Shown: piece by piece, positions 28,342 through 38,089 of the stretch
Numbering within the stretch: the first letter of the stretch is position 1
How the letters are laid out: every line of letters begins with the position of its first letter
NCBI GenBank assembly: GCA_021821945.1
Contig: JAJZTF010000018.1
Location: forward strand, 1-46,720
Source of the DNA: Pseudomonadota bacterium
Lineage (GTDB): Bacteria > Pseudomonadota > Gammaproteobacteria > Burkholderiales > Gallionellaceae
Length of the DNA stretch: 46,720 nt
Direction of reading: 5' to 3'
Position numbers and translations under genes: made by a program
The notes under the pieces: model-generated
Databases searched by the model: none
What the model was told of the DNA's origin: nothing
What the model saw: only the letters and a program-made list of their open reading frames with translations

Positions 28342-30969
28342 TCAGCCAAGCTGACTGATGAGCAGTCTGGCTTCCTGCTGCTGCGCCTGGTCACCTTCCT
28401 GCAGGACTTCATCGAGTATCTCTCGCGCACCGACTTCATCGCCCATCTCCTGATACGCCTTGGCGAGGTCCAGCTTGGTGGCAACCTCGTGCCAGCGCTC
28501 GCTGCGCTCCGCCTCGGGCATTTCGTCCGCCTTGTCCGGCTCACCCATGTCCAGGCTGATGCCGGAAAGATCGATCGCAGGAGGCGGCACCTTGACAGGC
28601 TCTTCTTCCAGCGGGAAGTCCAGCATGAATTCGCCATCGTCATGTTCGGCCTGCGGGGCCGGTTTTTCCGCAGGAGTCGAAGTGACATCGAAAATCAGGT
28701 CGTCCAACGCCGGGAGAGTCTCGACAGGTGCCGCTTCCTGTGACGGCGCCGCAGAGATGTCGAAGTCGAGCGGGGCACCTGAAAGATGGTTTTCCGATGT
28801 CACGTCAAAATCCATGTCGCCATGCCGTGCCGTGGCATCGAGGTCCGGCTCTTCCTTCGCCGCTTCATGCAAGACTGGCGCAGTCACATCGAAATCTATC
28901 GTGCCTGTATCCTCCCCGCCCATGGCCTCATGCCCGAGATCCAGCGCAGGGGTGAGCCTGGTTGCGCTGTCCGTGTCCTCAAGCCTTGAGACTGCCTCAT
29001 GCAGCATGCCCTCTTCCAGATGGGGCGCTTCATGCAGTCCAACTTCATCGAGAGGCGTTTCTTCATGGGTCGCCTCATCAGGAAGCGCCCCCTCGTGAAG
29101 ATCGGGCTCCTGATGAGATGTCTCTTCGGTTTCTGCCTCATGAAGAGGCGTTTCCTCATGCCGGGCAAGCTTCTGCTTCAGGGTTTCCGCCTGGCTTATC
29201 GCCTCGCTGTCACCGGTTTCTTTCAGCATCTGTTCGATGTTCTCGAACGATGCCGCATCGTTGCGATCTGCATATATGCCCAGGAGCTTGAGGTGCAACT
29301 GGGGATTGTCCGGCGTATGCTGCAATGCATCCTTCAGCACCTCTTCAGCCTGCTCGTCCCTGCCAAAATTGAGGAACAGCTCCGCCTCGCTGATCGGATC
29401 GACATCCTCCGGCTGATGCTCCTCTTCATGAACCGCCGTGAAGTCTCCCGTATCAGGAGAAGACGCTACGGGGCTGGTCAGCTGGCCAGTGATGACGGCC
29501 TCATCCTCGACAGTCTGTGCTACCGGTTGCGGTGGCACCTCCTTCTTGCGACGTCCTGCCACGATGCCCAGGCCACCCAGGGCAACGAGCACGGCCGCCC
29601 CGATCCCCATGTAGAGCGGCGAACCCAGGATCTGATCGATCAGCGAAGGCTCCTCGACCGGCTTCACGGGCTTTGCCGGCTTGACAGCGCTTGCCGGTTT
29701 CACGGCGCTCGCAGGCTGAACCGCCGAGGCAGCGGCGACCTTGCTTGCCGCTGCCGCAGCTTCCGACTTCAGCTCTGCAAGGCGCTTCATGTCCTGCATG
29801 TTCTTTTCAAGCAGCGCCGCGCGGGCCTTTTCGTCCTCGACCGCCTTGGCCTTCGCGACTGCGTCCTCGGCATTGTTCTCTGCAGACTTTGACTTGCCCG
29901 CTGCTGCAGACTTGTCGCCAGGCGCTTCACCTCTGGACAGGCGCAACACTTCCTTCGCGGATTCGCTTGCGACCGGCGCCTTGTCTACGCTCGTGATCTT
30001 GCCCTTGACCACCTGCCCTCCGCCCTCATGCTCGCTCCTCGAAGCCGCCCCGGCGAGCCTTTGGCGGTACGCATTCCAGTCTTCAGCCTGCGCGCGAATT
30101 TCCTGGACCGCTTCGCTCTGCGTCAGATTGTCAACGGCGGTTCTGTCCGGCACATGCAGGATTTTTCCTGTGCGGATGCGGTTCATGTTTCTTCCGTCGA
30201 ACTGGTCGGCATTGGCCCTGTAAAGTGCGACCAGCATGCGCTCCAGACTCACCTCCTGAGGCTTCACGCGCGAGGCTATCCTGTCCAGCGTATCTCCGCT
30301 CCTGACGGTGATCTCGCTTCCTGCTGCGCGAGGCTCGGCTGCGGCTCTTTCTACTCTCGCAGGCCTCTCTGCAGGCCGCACCGGCTGCACGGCGGGCCTT
30401 TCAACAGGCTGAACAGGTGCTTCCGGCTTCTCGGTCTTCACCGGAGGAACGGCAGGCGCCACCGGCTGAACCGGAACAGCCTTGGGTTGTTCAGGAACAT
30501 ATCCCGGAGGATCGAGCAGGAAGGTATATTCACGGACCAGCTTGCCAGATGCCCATGAGAGCTCGATCAGCAGGCTGACGAAAGGATCGTTGATCGGCTG
30601 GCTGCTGGAAAGCTTGATGTATTGCTGTCCATCCGGCCGGGTTTCTATCTTGAAACTGTATTTTATGTTATAGGGATATTCCAGACCGGCATTCTTGTAG
30701 CTTTCGGGCGAGGCAAGCCTCGCGACCAGCCTGTCGTTCTTGCCCACACCGCTAAGTTCGATCTCGGCCTTCAGGGGCTGGCCGAGACTGGTCTCGACGT
30801 TGATGCCGCCAAGACCGGCTGCATATCCGCATGTACCGAGCAAAAGTCCGGTCGCGATTCCTATGGCTTGCAGCAGCTTGCGAGGCCTGTTTACAGGAGA
30901 GTATAGATCAACCTTCTCGAACGCTGAACGGTCAGGGTTTGGGAAGTCAGGTCGTCTCGTTTTTTGCAC
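28342..30969 (-). CDS. fimV: FimV family protein (polar hub, LysM and TPR)
   Basis: 875 residues with a GTG start (GAGG eight bases upstream). A long signal peptide ends near 50 (GTCGYAAG). The conserved FimV N-terminal domain (about 50-150) begins GGINVETSLGQPLKAEIEL. A periplasmic LysM domain follows at about 222-275 (SGDTLDRIASRVKPQ), then a coiled coil, one membrane helix at about 450-470, a very acidic His/Glu-rich linker and a C-terminal TPR pair of the FimV_C type (LDLAKAYQEMGDEVGAREIL). FimV organises type IV pili and polar landmarks and can affect cAMP signalling. The Ala/Lys/Pro repeats near 425-440 are low complexity. It lies after asd, as in other betaproteobacteria. Confidence 0.92.
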   Translation of the reverse strand: MQKTRRPDFPNPDRSAFEKVDLYSPVNRPRKLLQAIGIATGLLLGTCGYAAGLGGINVETSLGQPLKAEIELSGVGKNDRLVARLASPESYKNAGLEYPYNIKYSFKIETRPDGQQYIKLSSSQPINDPFVSLLIELSWASGKLVREYTFLLDPPGYVPEQPKAVPVQPVAPAVPPVKTEKPEAPVQPVERPAVQPVRPAERPARVERAAAEPRAAGSEITVRSGDTLDRIASRVKPQEVSLERMLVALYRANADQFDGRNMNRIRTGKILHVPDRTAVDNLTQSEAVQEIRAQAEDWNAYRQRLAGAASRSEHEGGGQVVKGKITSVDKAPVASESAKEVLRLSRGEAPGDKSAAAGKSKSAENNAEDAVAKAKAVEDEKARAALLEKNMQDMKRLAELKSEAAAAASKVAAASAVQPASAVKPASAVKPAKPVKPVEEPSLIDQILGSPLYMGIGAAVLVALGGLGIVAGRRKKEVPPQPVAQTVEDEAVITGQLTSPVASSPDTGDFTAVHEEEHQPEDVDPISEAELFLNFGRDEQAEEVLKDALQHTPDNPQLHLKLLGIYADRNDAASFENIEQMLKETGDSEAISQAETLKQKLARHEETPLHEAETEETSHQEPDLHEGALPDEATHEETPLDEVGLHEAPHLEEGMLHEAVSRLEDTDSATRLTPALDLGHEAMGGEDTGTIDFDVTAPVLHEAAKEEPDLDATARHGDMDFDVTSENHLSGAPLDFDISAAPSQEAAPVETLPALDDLIFDVTSTPAEKPAPQAEHDDGEFMLDFPLEEEPVKVPPPAIDLSGISLDMGEPDKADEMPEAERSERWHEVATKLDLAKAYQEMGDEVGAREILDEVLQEGDQAQQQEARLLISQLG

Positions 30970-31074
30970 AGTGCATGCCTCGCTTTATTTATTGAACAAC
31001 AAAAGTAACATCAAGAAGCTCGCAAAATCAAGTCAATGCCCAGAACAATAAGGCATAATCCAGACGAATGGCAA

Positions 31075-32097
31075 CTAATTCAGATAGTCGGCAATCAGAA
31101 TCTCTGCGATCTGTATGCTGTTCAAAGCCGCGCCCTTGCGCACGTTGTCGCTCACGACCCACATGTCCAGCCCAAGCGGATGGGATACATCCTCTCTGAT
31201 GCGCCCGACATAGGTTGCATCCTTGCCCGCCGCCTCGATCGCGGTCGGCCACCCTCCAGGCACGCGCTCATCCACCACTTCCACGCCAGGCGCCTTTTCC
31301 AGCAGCGCGCGCGCTTCGGCGGCGGTGATCTTCTTCCTGGTCTCGATATGCACGGCTTCGGAATGCCCGTAAAAAACCGGCACGCGCACCGCAGTCGGAT
31401 TCACGAGTATCGTCTCGTCCTCCATGATCTTCTGGGTTTCCCAGACCATCTTCATCTCTTCCTTGGTGTAGCCGTTTTCCATGAAGATGTCGATCTGCGG
31501 CAACACGTTGAAGGCGATGCGCTTGGGATAAACCTCCACCTTCACCTCACCCGAACCGAAGAGCGCCTGAGTCTGCGCGGTCAGCTCGTCGATCGCCTCC
31601 TTGCCGGTCCCGGAGACCGCCTGATAGGTCGCGACGTTGATGCGCGAGATCCCGACCGCATCGCGTATGGGCTTCAATGCCACGAGCATCTGTATCGTGG
31701 AGCAGTTCGGATTGGCGATGATGTTGCGGTTCCTGTACTGCGCGATGGCGTGCGGGTTGACTTCCGGCACGACCAGCGGAATGTCCCTGTCATAGCGGAA
31801 ATGCGCGGTGTTGTCGATCACCACGCACCCGGCCTTCGCGGCGATCGGCGCATACTTTTCGGACACGCTTCCACCTGCCGAAAAAAGGCCGATCTGAACC
31901 TTGGAAAAATCGAAGCCTTCCACATCGAGCACGGTATGCTCCCTGCCCTGAAAGGCAATCTTCGTCCCGGCAGAGCGGCTGGATGCCAGAAGATAGAGAT
32001 TTCTCACGGGGAATTTTCGCTGCTCCAGGATGGCCAGCATCGCCTCTCCGACCGCACCGGTTGCGCCCAATATGCATACATCGTATTGCTTGCTCAT
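31075..32097 (-). CDS. asd: aspartate-semialdehyde dehydrogenase
   Basis: 340 residues. It reduces aspartyl phosphate with NADPH to aspartate semialdehyde for lysine, threonine, methionine and diaminopimelate. The nucleotide-binding GATGAVGEAM is at 11-20, the catalytic Cys132 is in NPNCST, and the active-site His is in HIETRKKI or the SEAVHIE block. leuB lies 26 bases upstream; fimV follows after 105 bases. Confidence 0.97.
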   Translation of the reverse strand: MSKQYDVCILGATGAVGEAMLAILEQRKFPVRNLYLLASSRSAGTKIAFQGREHTVLDVEGFDFSKVQIGLFSAGGSVSEKYAPIAAKAGCVVIDNTAHFRYDRDIPLVVPEVNPHAIAQYRNRNIIANPNCSTIQMLVALKPIRDAVGISRINVATYQAVSGTGKEAIDELTAQTQALFGSGEVKVEVYPKRIAFNVLPQIDIFMENGYTKEEMKMVWETQKIMEDETILVNPTAVRVPVFYGHSEAVHIETRKKITAAEARALLEKAPGVEVVDERVPGGWPTAIEAAGKDATYVGRIREDVSHPLGLDMWVVSDNVRKGAALNSIQIAEILIADYLN

Positions 32098-32123
32098 GTT
32101 TTCTTCCAGAAATCAAAAAATTG

Positions 32124-33191
32124 TCAAAGCGCTGCGACCACCGCATCGCCCATCCCGGCACAACCGGTCTTCTTCATGCCATCCTCGAAGATGTCCGCTG
32201 TGCGCAGACCTTGCTGCAGCACCGAACGCACGGCAGCCTCGATGCGCTGCGCTGCCGCCTCGTCAGAGAAGGTGTAGCGCATCATCATCGCGACCGACAA
32301 TATCGTCGCCAGCGGATTGGCGATGTCCTTGCCCGCGATGTCAGGCGCGGAGCCGTGGCATGGCTCGTAAAGCCCCTTGTTGTTTTCATCGAGCGATGCG
32401 GAAGGCAGCATGCCGATCGAGCCCGTCAGCATGGAGGCCTCGTCGGACAAAATATCACCGAAGATGTTGCCGGTCAAAATCACATCGAACTGCTTGGGCG
32501 CGCGCACCAGCTGCATCGCCGCATTGTCCACATACATGTGGGAGAGCTCGATCTCGGGATATTCGCGCGCGACATCGGTCACGATCTCGCGCCAGAACAT
32601 GCTGGTATCGAGCACGTTGGCCTTGTCCACCGAGCAAAGCTTCCTGCCGCGCTTCATCGCGCTCCTGAACCCGACATGCGCGACCCGGCGGATCTCGGAC
32701 TCGGAATAATGCATCGTGTCAAACCCCTGGCGCTCGCCGTTTTCAAGCACCCTGATGCCGCGGGGCTGACCGAAATAGATGTCTCCGGTGAGTTCCCTGA
32801 GTATCATGATGTCCAGGCCGGAAACGAGTTCGGGCTTCAAAGTGGACGCATTCACGAGCTCGGGATAGACGAGCGCCGGTCGCAGGTTGGCGAAGAGCCC
32901 CAGCCTCTTTCTGATGCGCAGCAGCCCCTGCTCAGGCCTCATGGGGCGCGGCAGGTTGTCATACTGATAGCCACCCACGGCGCCCAAAAGCACCGCATCG
33001 GATTCGAGCGCGAGCCTTTCCGTCGCCTGGGGAAAAGGGTCGCCCGCCGCGTCATAACCGGCTCCGCCGATATGCCCGTATTCCATTTCGATCTTCATGC
33101 CGTCACGATTCAGCGCATGAAGCACCTTCGCGGCCTGGGCCACGATCTCAGGCCCTATGCCATCACCTGGCAGTATTGCTATCTTCATCAC
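32124..33191 (-). CDS. leuB: 3-isopropylmalate dehydrogenase
   Basis: 355 residues, usual length. It oxidises and decarboxylates 3-isopropylmalate in leucine synthesis. The start [14 protein letters not shown] is diagnostic, with further blocks [11 protein letters not shown] (substrate site), the Arg-rich [15 protein letters not shown], and the metal/NAD region [22 protein letters not shown] and [15 protein letters not shown] given as motifs DEASML and HGSAPDIAG. One in-frame ATG precedes it by one codon (MMKIA). It follows leuD after 30 bases. Confidence 0.97.
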   Translation of the reverse strand: MMKIAILPGDGIGPEIVAQAAKVLHALNRDGMKIEMEYGHIGGAGYDAAGDPFPQATERLALESDAVLLGAVGGYQYDNLPRPMRPEQGLLRIRKRLGLFANLRPALVYPELVNASTLKPELVSGLDIMILRELTGDIYFGQPRGIRVLENGERQGFDTMHYSESEIRRVAHVGFRSAMKRGRKLCSVDKANVLDTSMFWREIVTDVAREYPEIELSHMYVDNAAMQLVRAPKQFDVILTGNIFGDILSDEASMLTGSIGMLPSASLDENNKGLYEPCHGSAPDIAGKDIANPLATILSVAMMMRYTFSDEAAAQRIEAAVRSVLQQGLRTADIFEDGMKKTGCAGMGDAVVAAL

Positions 33192-33221
33192 TCATTTCCT
33201 AAGACTTGAAAAATTAAGGCG

Positions 33222-33854
33222 CTAAAGCCATGGCGATTCCGCCAGATGCCTCTTCTCGTATGCCCTGATCTCATCCACATGCTGCAGGGTAAGTCCTATG
33301 TCGTCAAGGCCGTTCAGGAGACAGTGCTTGCGGAACGCGTCGATCTCGAACGCATAAAGCCTCCCGCCTGGCGCCTCTATCGTCTGCGCCTCAAGGTCGA
33401 TCGAGAGCCTGTACCCTTCGTTCGCCTCAACCTCGCGAAACAGCGTATCCACCTTGTCCGCGTCCAGCCTGATCGGCAGAAGGCCGTTCTTGAAGCAGTT
33501 GTTGTAGAAGATGTCGGCAAAGCTCGGGGCGATGATCGCGCGAAATCCGTAGTCATCCAGCGCCCATGGCGCATGCTCGCGCGAACTGCCGCAGCCGAAG
33601 TTCTCGCGCGCCAGCAGGATCTCAGCCCCCTGATAGCGCGGCTTGTTCAGCACGAAATCCGGATTCAACGGACGCTTCGAATTGTCCATGTCGGGCTCGC
33701 CGTGATCGAGATAACGCCATTCATCGAATGCGTTCGGGCCAAATCCCGAGCGCTTGATGGATTTCAAAAACTGCTTGGGTATGATGGCATCCGTGTCCAC
33801 ATTGGCGCGGTCCAGCGGCACGACCAGCGCATCAAGCTTGGTGAATTTTTTCAT
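33222..33854 (-). CDS. leuD: 3-isopropylmalate dehydratase small subunit
   Basis: 210 residues, the swivelling domain partner of LeuC in isopropylmalate isomerase. The opening is [20 protein letters not shown], and the substrate-gating block is [16 protein letters not shown]. The start overlaps the stop of the small secreted-protein gene by ATGA, so this gene separates leuC and leuD without breaking the operon. Confidence 0.96.
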   Translation of the reverse strand: MKKFTKLDALVVPLDRANVDTDAIIPKQFLKSIKRSGFGPNAFDEWRYLDHGEPDMDNSKRPLNPDFVLNKPRYQGAEILLARENFGCGSSREHAPWALDDYGFRAIIAPSFADIFYNNCFKNGLLPIRLDADKVDTLFREVEANEGYRLSIDLEAQTIEAPGGRLYAFEIDAFRKHCLLNGLDDIGLTLQHVDEIRAYEKRHLAESPWL

Positions 33855-34111
33855 TTTGATCCGGTATCCTTGTTCCCATCCACTTCATGCAGCTTCTTCT
33901 CGACCCAGCGCCCGGCCGTCTTCAGGCCCCTGACGGTTGCCTCGCCGCCTTTCTGTATGCCACGCCCTGTCGCATCCGCCGCCTTCTCTATGCCGTGGCC
34001 TGCGGCCTCGCCGCCGCGCTTGACCGCATCACCCACCTTTTCGGGAACGCTCTCTTCCGCAAAAGCGCATGTGCTCGCGAACAAAACCAGAAACAGTATG
34101 ATCTTTTTCAT
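33851..34111 (-). CDS. small secreted protein with 11-residue amphipathic repeats
   Basis: 86 residues. A signal peptide (1-18) with a CAFA cleavage site is followed by about four consecutive 11-residue units: [44 protein letters not shown], then VEKKLHEV and a polar tail. Small and hydrophobic residues recur at fixed places, giving an 11/3 amphipathic helix like those of apolipoproteins, synuclein or LEA proteins. Genes at this spot in related genomes are sometimes annotated as entericidin-like, but here no good lipobox is present (ASTC only). Seven bases after leuC and overlapping leuD, it is part of the leu operon. The role is unknown. Confidence 0.75.
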   Translation of the reverse strand: MKKIILFLVLFASTCAFAEESVPEKVGDAVKRGGEAAGHGIEKAADATGRGIQKGGEATVRGLKTAGRWVEKKLHEVDGNKDTGSK

Positions 34112-34118
34112 GTCGCCC

Positions 34119-35519
34119 TCACCACTTGCTCACATCGACGAAATGCCCCGCGATCGCTGCGGCTGCGGCCATCTGGGGACTCACGAGGTGCGTGCGCCCG
34201 CCCTGCCCCTGACGGCCTTCGAAATTGCGATTTGAAGTGGAGGCGCAGCGCTCTCCCGGCTCCAGCCTGTCGTCGTTCATCGCAAGGCACATGGAACAGC
34301 CGGGATCGCGCCACTCGAAGCCCGCCTCGATGAATATCTTGTCCAGCCCCTCCTCTTCCGCCTGTCGCTTCACGAGTCCCGATCCCGGAACGACCAGCGC
34401 CTGTTTCACACTAGGCGAGATCTTCCTTCCGCGCGCGACTTCGGCGGCAGCCCTCATGTCCTCGATGCGCGCATTGGTGCATGAGCCGATGAAAACCTTG
34501 TCAATCCTGATCCCGGTGATGGGGGTGTTCGCCTCCAGACCCATGTAGGCCAGCGCGCGTTCCACGCCCTCTTTCTTGTCCGCGCTCACGGATGCGGGAT
34601 CGGGCACGCGCCCGTCTATGTCCACCACCATCTCGGGAGATGTGCCCCAGGTGACCTGGGGGCGTATGCCTGACGCATCCAGCACCACGACCGCATCAAA
34701 CACGGCGCCCGGATCGCTCTTGAGCCCGCGCCACTGCTCGACCGCCTTGTCCCACATCTCGCCCTGGGGCGCGAAGGGGCGCCCCTTGAGGTAGGCAAAA
34801 GTGGTCTCGTCTGCGGCGACCATGCCCGCGCGCGCGCCGGCTTCTATCGCCATGTTGCAAAGCGTCATGCGCCCTTCCATGGAGAGCGCGCGCACAGCGC
34901 TGCCGGTGAATTCGATCGCATGGCCCGTGCCGCCTGCGGTGCCTATCCTGCCGATCACGGCCAGCGCGATGTCCTTGGCAGTCACCCCCCTTGAAAGCTC
35001 ACCTTCTATGCGCACCTCCATAGTACGCGATTTCTTAGCCACCAGACATTGCGTCGCCATCACATGCTCGACCTCGGAGGTGCCTATGCCGTGGGCCAGC
35101 GCCGCGAATGCGCCGTGCGTGCTGGTGTGGGAGTCTCCGCAGACCACGGTCATGCCGGGCAGCGTCGCCCCCTGTTCGGGGCCTATCACGTGCACGATTC
35201 CCTGGCGTATGTCGTTCATCTTGAATTCGGTCACGCCGAATTCCTTGCAGTTCGCATCCAGGGTCTCCACCTGTATGCGCGAGAGAGGATCATGTATCCG
35301 CTCCCCACGCCCGACAGTCGGCACGTTGTGGTCCGGCACCGCCAGCATGGAAACCGTGCGCCAGGGGTGGCGATGCGCCAGCCTCAACCCCTCGAATGCC
35401 TGGGGACTGGTCACTTCGTGGACCAGATGGCGGTCGATGTAGATCAGCGCAGCGCCGTCCTCATCCTGCCGCACCAGATGTGAATTCCAGAGTTTGTCGT
35501 ATAGCGTTTGTGCACTCAT
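34119..35519 (-). CDS. leuC: 3-isopropylmalate dehydratase large subunit
   Basis: 466 residues, usual length. It carries the 4Fe-4S cluster that isomerises 2- to 3-isopropylmalate. Cluster cysteines are in FIGSCTNAR and in [26 protein letters not shown] sequence ([12 protein letters not shown]) is the active-site block. [14 protein letters not shown] is a typical start. First gene of the leuC-(small)-leuD-leuB-asd run. Confidence 0.97.
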   Translation of the reverse strand: MSAQTLYDKLWNSHLVRQDEDGAALIYIDRHLVHEVTSPQAFEGLRLAHRHPWRTVSMLAVPDHNVPTVGRGERIHDPLSRIQVETLDANCKEFGVTEFKMNDIRQGIVHVIGPEQGATLPGMTVVCGDSHTSTHGAFAALAHGIGTSEVEHVMATQCLVAKKSRTMEVRIEGELSRGVTAKDIALAVIGRIGTAGGTGHAIEFTGSAVRALSMEGRMTLCNMAIEAGARAGMVAADETTFAYLKGRPFAPQGEMWDKAVEQWRGLKSDPGAVFDAVVVLDASGIRPQVTWGTSPEMVVDIDGRVPDPASVSADKKEGVERALAYMGLEANTPITGIRIDKVFIGSCTNARIEDMRAAAEVARGRKISPSVKQALVVPGSGLVKRQAEEEGLDKIFIEAGFEWRDPGCSMCLAMNDDRLEPGERCASTSNRNFEGRQGQGGRTHLVSPQMAAAAAIAGHFVDVSKW

Positions 35520-35551
35520 TGCCAGATCCAGCCCTGTTTCGAGAGCATGGA

Positions 35552-35560
35552 ATTATGACA
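35552..35560 (-). promoter_or_regulatory. possible extended -10 promoter of leuC
   Basis: TGTCATAAT on the minus strand, about 35 bases upstream of the leuC ATG, fits an extended -10 element; no good -35 is seen. Confidence 0.3.
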
Positions 35561-35591
35561 CAATCGCCGCAAATTCGCAGCCCGGAGAGGT

Positions 35592-36146
35592 TCAGGAAGG
35601 ATTGCTCAAAGGTTTTCCGTTCAGCACCAGGTGTCCATCCTTCACGGGGATCCTGGGGCCGGGATCGTGATCCATGCGCAACACATGTTCCTTTCCGTCC
35701 AGCTTGTAAGTCACGTTGTAACCCAAAGGCTGCTTCTCGCTGGAATATTCCATCCTGCAGCGCTCCTCCATCACCGTCTGCCGATCGGACTGCTGCATGT
35801 TCTTCTGCACGGTATTGCCCGCATAGCCGCCGGCTGCCGCGCCTGCGACGGCAGCGATCGTCCTGCCACTGCCATTGCCTATCTGGTCCCCCAGTATGCC
35901 GCCAAGCACCGCGCCGATCGCCGTCCCCGCCAGCCGGTTCTGATCCCTGACCGGCGCCTCCCTCGTCACGGGCACTTCTCCGCAGACCTTGTGCGCCACG
36001 CGCTCCTGCCTGAAAACCTGCTGCACGCTGACCACCTCGGCGTACCGGGCGCTATGGTGGGAAACCTCATAGCTCGCGATCCCGCCTACCGCCGTGGCCG
36101 CAACAGCGCCGCCTGCCAGCCCTACCAACAAAGACTTGTTCAGCAT
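35592..36146 (-). CDS. glycine-zipper 2TM-domain envelope protein
   Basis: 184 residues. An N-terminal hydrophobic segment (LLVGLAGGAVAATAVGGIAS) is an uncleaved anchor or signal. A glycine zipper at about 73-113 (GTAIGAVLGGILGDQIG, then IAAVAGAAAGGYAG) is of the Rick_17kDa/2TM type. The C-terminal part has CRMEYSSEKQPLGYNVTYKLDGKE-like sequence common in this family. Such proteins sit in the cell envelope; many are outer-membrane lipoproteins, but no lipobox is visible here. The ATG at 36146 has GAGGAG eight bases upstream; the ATG at 36152 is too close to it. Confidence 0.8.
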   Translation of the reverse strand: MLNKSLLVGLAGGAVAATAVGGIASYEVSHHSARYAEVVSVQQVFRQERVAHKVCGEVPVTREAPVRDQNRLAGTAIGAVLGGILGDQIGNGSGRTIAAVAGAAAGGYAGNTVQKNMQQSDRQTVMEERCRMEYSSEKQPLGYNVTYKLDGKEHVLRMDHDPGPRIPVKDGHLVLNGKPLSNPS

Positions 36147-36192
36147 TTGCATACTCCTCATCTCTGGATGACGCGCTATTATTGCCAATGTA

Positions 36193-37374
36193 TCAGCGGA
36201 CTTTCAAGCCCCTTGGCTGCAACAGCAGAAAGCCCAAAAGCGCCATCAGCGCGCTGAAGGTATAAAGCATGCTAGACCCGAGGTGCTGCCATATCGGACC
36301 GCTTGCCATTCCGCCCAGCATCCCTCCCGCCCCATAGCTCAGGCTGCCAAAAAGTGCCTGTCCCCTGGACTGATGGCGCCCCCTGAAGAGCTCATGCACG
36401 AGCCCCATGGAGGATGCGTGATATGCGCCGAAGGTCGCGGCATGCAGAACCTGGGCGACGAGCAGCAGCAAAAGGGAATCGACGCACCAGCCTATCAGCA
36501 TGAAGCGCAGCACCGCAAGCGCGAAACTCGCCCTCAGGATGCGCTGGTATCCGAAGCGGCGGGCAAGCCTTGGCATCACGAAGAACATCGCGATCTCCGA
36601 GATCACCCCCAGCGCCCAGAGCGCACCCACCGCACTCTTCGCATATCCGTGCTCGACAAGATAGATAGAAAAAAAAGTGTAATAGGGGCCATGCGCGACC
36701 GACATCAGAAAGCATGCGCCGAAGAAAAGCAGCACGCGAGGCTGCAGCACGATGCTCCTGATGGGCTGATGGTCGGCCTGATGCGCCTCGATGGGCACGG
36801 CTGGCAACTGCAGCGAAAAGAAAAGTATCCCGAGTTCCGAGACCAGTCCCGCCCAGAGCAGCCAGGCGATGGCGACATGATCGAACGCATAGCCCAGCCC
36901 CACCACGGAGAAGATGAAACCGACCGATCCCCAGGAGCGGATGCGCCCGTAGCGCGCAGCATCCGGTCCGAGATAGCTCAGGGTGGTCGCCTCGACCAGC
37001 GGCATCGACGCGCTCCAGAAGAAACTCATCAGGGCAAGCACCATGAGCATCCCCCAGAACCCCTTTGCCGCAAAAACACCGAGATAGAAAAGAGCGCTCA
37101 AACTTGCAGCAATCTGCACGACCAGCCTTCTTTTTCCCGTATGATCGGCAAGCCACCCCCAGAGGTTGGGTGCGAGCATGCGCATCACCGGCTGCACCGA
37201 CATCAGCATGCCGATTCCGACCGCATCGAAGCCCAGCGATTTGAGATAAAGGCTCCAATAGGGAGCAAACATCCCGATAAACGCATAATAGAAGAAGTAA
37301 AAGCCGGCGATGCGCCAGTGATAGCTTTGGGTTCGGGTCACAGCAGAACTTGAATCTTCGATCGAAGGTCGCAT
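36193..37374 (-). CDS. MFS transporter (PPP/MFS_1-like family)
   Basis: 393 residues, twelve membrane helices in two halves. The beginning WRIAGFYFFYYAFIGMFAPYWSLYL and the loop LWGWLADHTGKRRLV are typical of the HcaT/LacY-like MFS_1_like group (motif A here is G-x-L-A-D-x-T-G-K-R). E. coli HcaT is assigned to 3-phenylpropionate uptake, but the substrate here cannot be told. It is divergent from grpE with a gap of about 90 bases. Confidence 0.85.
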   Translation of the reverse strand: MRPSIEDSSSAVTRTQSYHWRIAGFYFFYYAFIGMFAPYWSLYLKSLGFDAVGIGMLMSVQPVMRMLAPNLWGWLADHTGKRRLVVQIAASLSALFYLGVFAAKGFWGMLMVLALMSFFWSASMPLVEATTLSYLGPDAARYGRIRSWGSVGFIFSVVGLGYAFDHVAIAWLLWAGLVSELGILFFSLQLPAVPIEAHQADHQPIRSIVLQPRVLLFFGACFLMSVAHGPYYTFFSIYLVEHGYAKSAVGALWALGVISEIAMFFVMPRLARRFGYQRILRASFALAVLRFMLIGWCVDSLLLLLVAQVLHAATFGAYHASSMGLVHELFRGRHQSRGQALFGSLSYGAGGMLGGMASGPIWQHLGSSMLYTFSALMALLGFLLLQPRGLKVR

Positions 37375-37410
37375 TTTAGATCATCGGGCCGAACTTAATC
37401 TCAAATCCCC

Positions 37411-37438
37411 CTTGAAAATAAAAAAATCGTCCCAATTT
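37411..37438 (+). promoter_or_regulatory. sigma-32 (RpoH) heat-shock promoter
   Basis: CTTGAAA at 37411-37417, a 13-base AT-rich spacer, and CCCAATTT at 37431-37438, close to the RpoH consensus CTTGAAA-N13-CCCCATnT. It lies 29 bases upstream of the grpE ATG. Transcription would start near 37445. Confidence 0.75.
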
Positions 37439-37466
37439 GCAGCAAACACGAAATCTGGAGAAAAAA

Positions 37467-38009
37467 ATGGAACAGGAAAATCCCGCTCAAGAAAATCCCG
37501 CACAAGAAAACGCCTCCGCAGAGGCCAGTCAGGGCGATGCCAACGAGATCATGCCGAGTCTGGAAGAGATGCTACAGGCCGCCGAACGCAAGGCTCAGGA
37601 GCACTATGATGCATGGATGTATGCCAAGGCAGAAGGCGAGAACATACGTCGTCGCGCCGCCGAGGATGTCTCCAAGGCGCAGAAATTTGCGGTCGAGCGC
37701 TTCTCGAACGAGATGCTTGCCGTCAAGGACAGCCTGGAAGCCGGGCTTGCGGTCGAGACCGCGACGGTCGAGAACTTCAAGAGCGGCATGGAGCTGACCC
37801 TGAAGCAGCTCTCCAACGTATTCGAAAAATTCAACATCACCGAGATCAACCCGGTCGGCGAAAAACTCGACCCGCACAAGCACCAGGCGATCGGCATGGT
37901 GGAAAGCGATCTACCGGCCAACACCGTGGCGAGCGTGATGCAGAAGGGTTATGCCTTGAACGACCGCGTACTGCGTCCGGCGCTCGTGATGGTTTCCAAG
38001 GGAAAATAA
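37467..38009 (+). CDS. grpE: GrpE nucleotide exchange factor
   Basis: 180 residues. It releases ADP from DnaK. A Gln/Glu/Asn-rich N-terminus with two and a half copies of a five-residue repeat (QENPA) precedes the long helix and the C-terminal beta domain ([20 protein letters not shown], the conserved DPHxHQA block, and [19 protein letters not shown]). The ATG at 37467 has GGAG six bases upstream; the earlier in-frame ATG (37437) falls inside the promoter's -10 and is ruled out. First gene of the chaperone operon. Confidence 0.97.
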   Translation: MEQENPAQENPAQENASAEASQGDANEIMPSLEEMLQAAERKAQEHYDAWMYAKAEGENIRRRAAEDVSKAQKFAVERFSNEMLAVKDSLEAGLAVETATVENFKSGMELTLKQLSNVFEKFNITEINPVGEKLDPHKHQAIGMVESDLPANTVASVMQKGYALNDRVLRPALVMVSKGK

Positions 38010-38089
38010 CCCTTGAAATATCCGGATCGCATCCCCAGCTTGTGGGTCATCGAAATTAAACATTCAAACTTCTGAAAGGAATCGGCATC

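Noticed and set aside
37467..37530. Tandem repeat in the grpE 5' end
   Set aside because: It is a short coding repeat (QENPA units) in the disordered GrpE N-terminus, which varies freely in this family.
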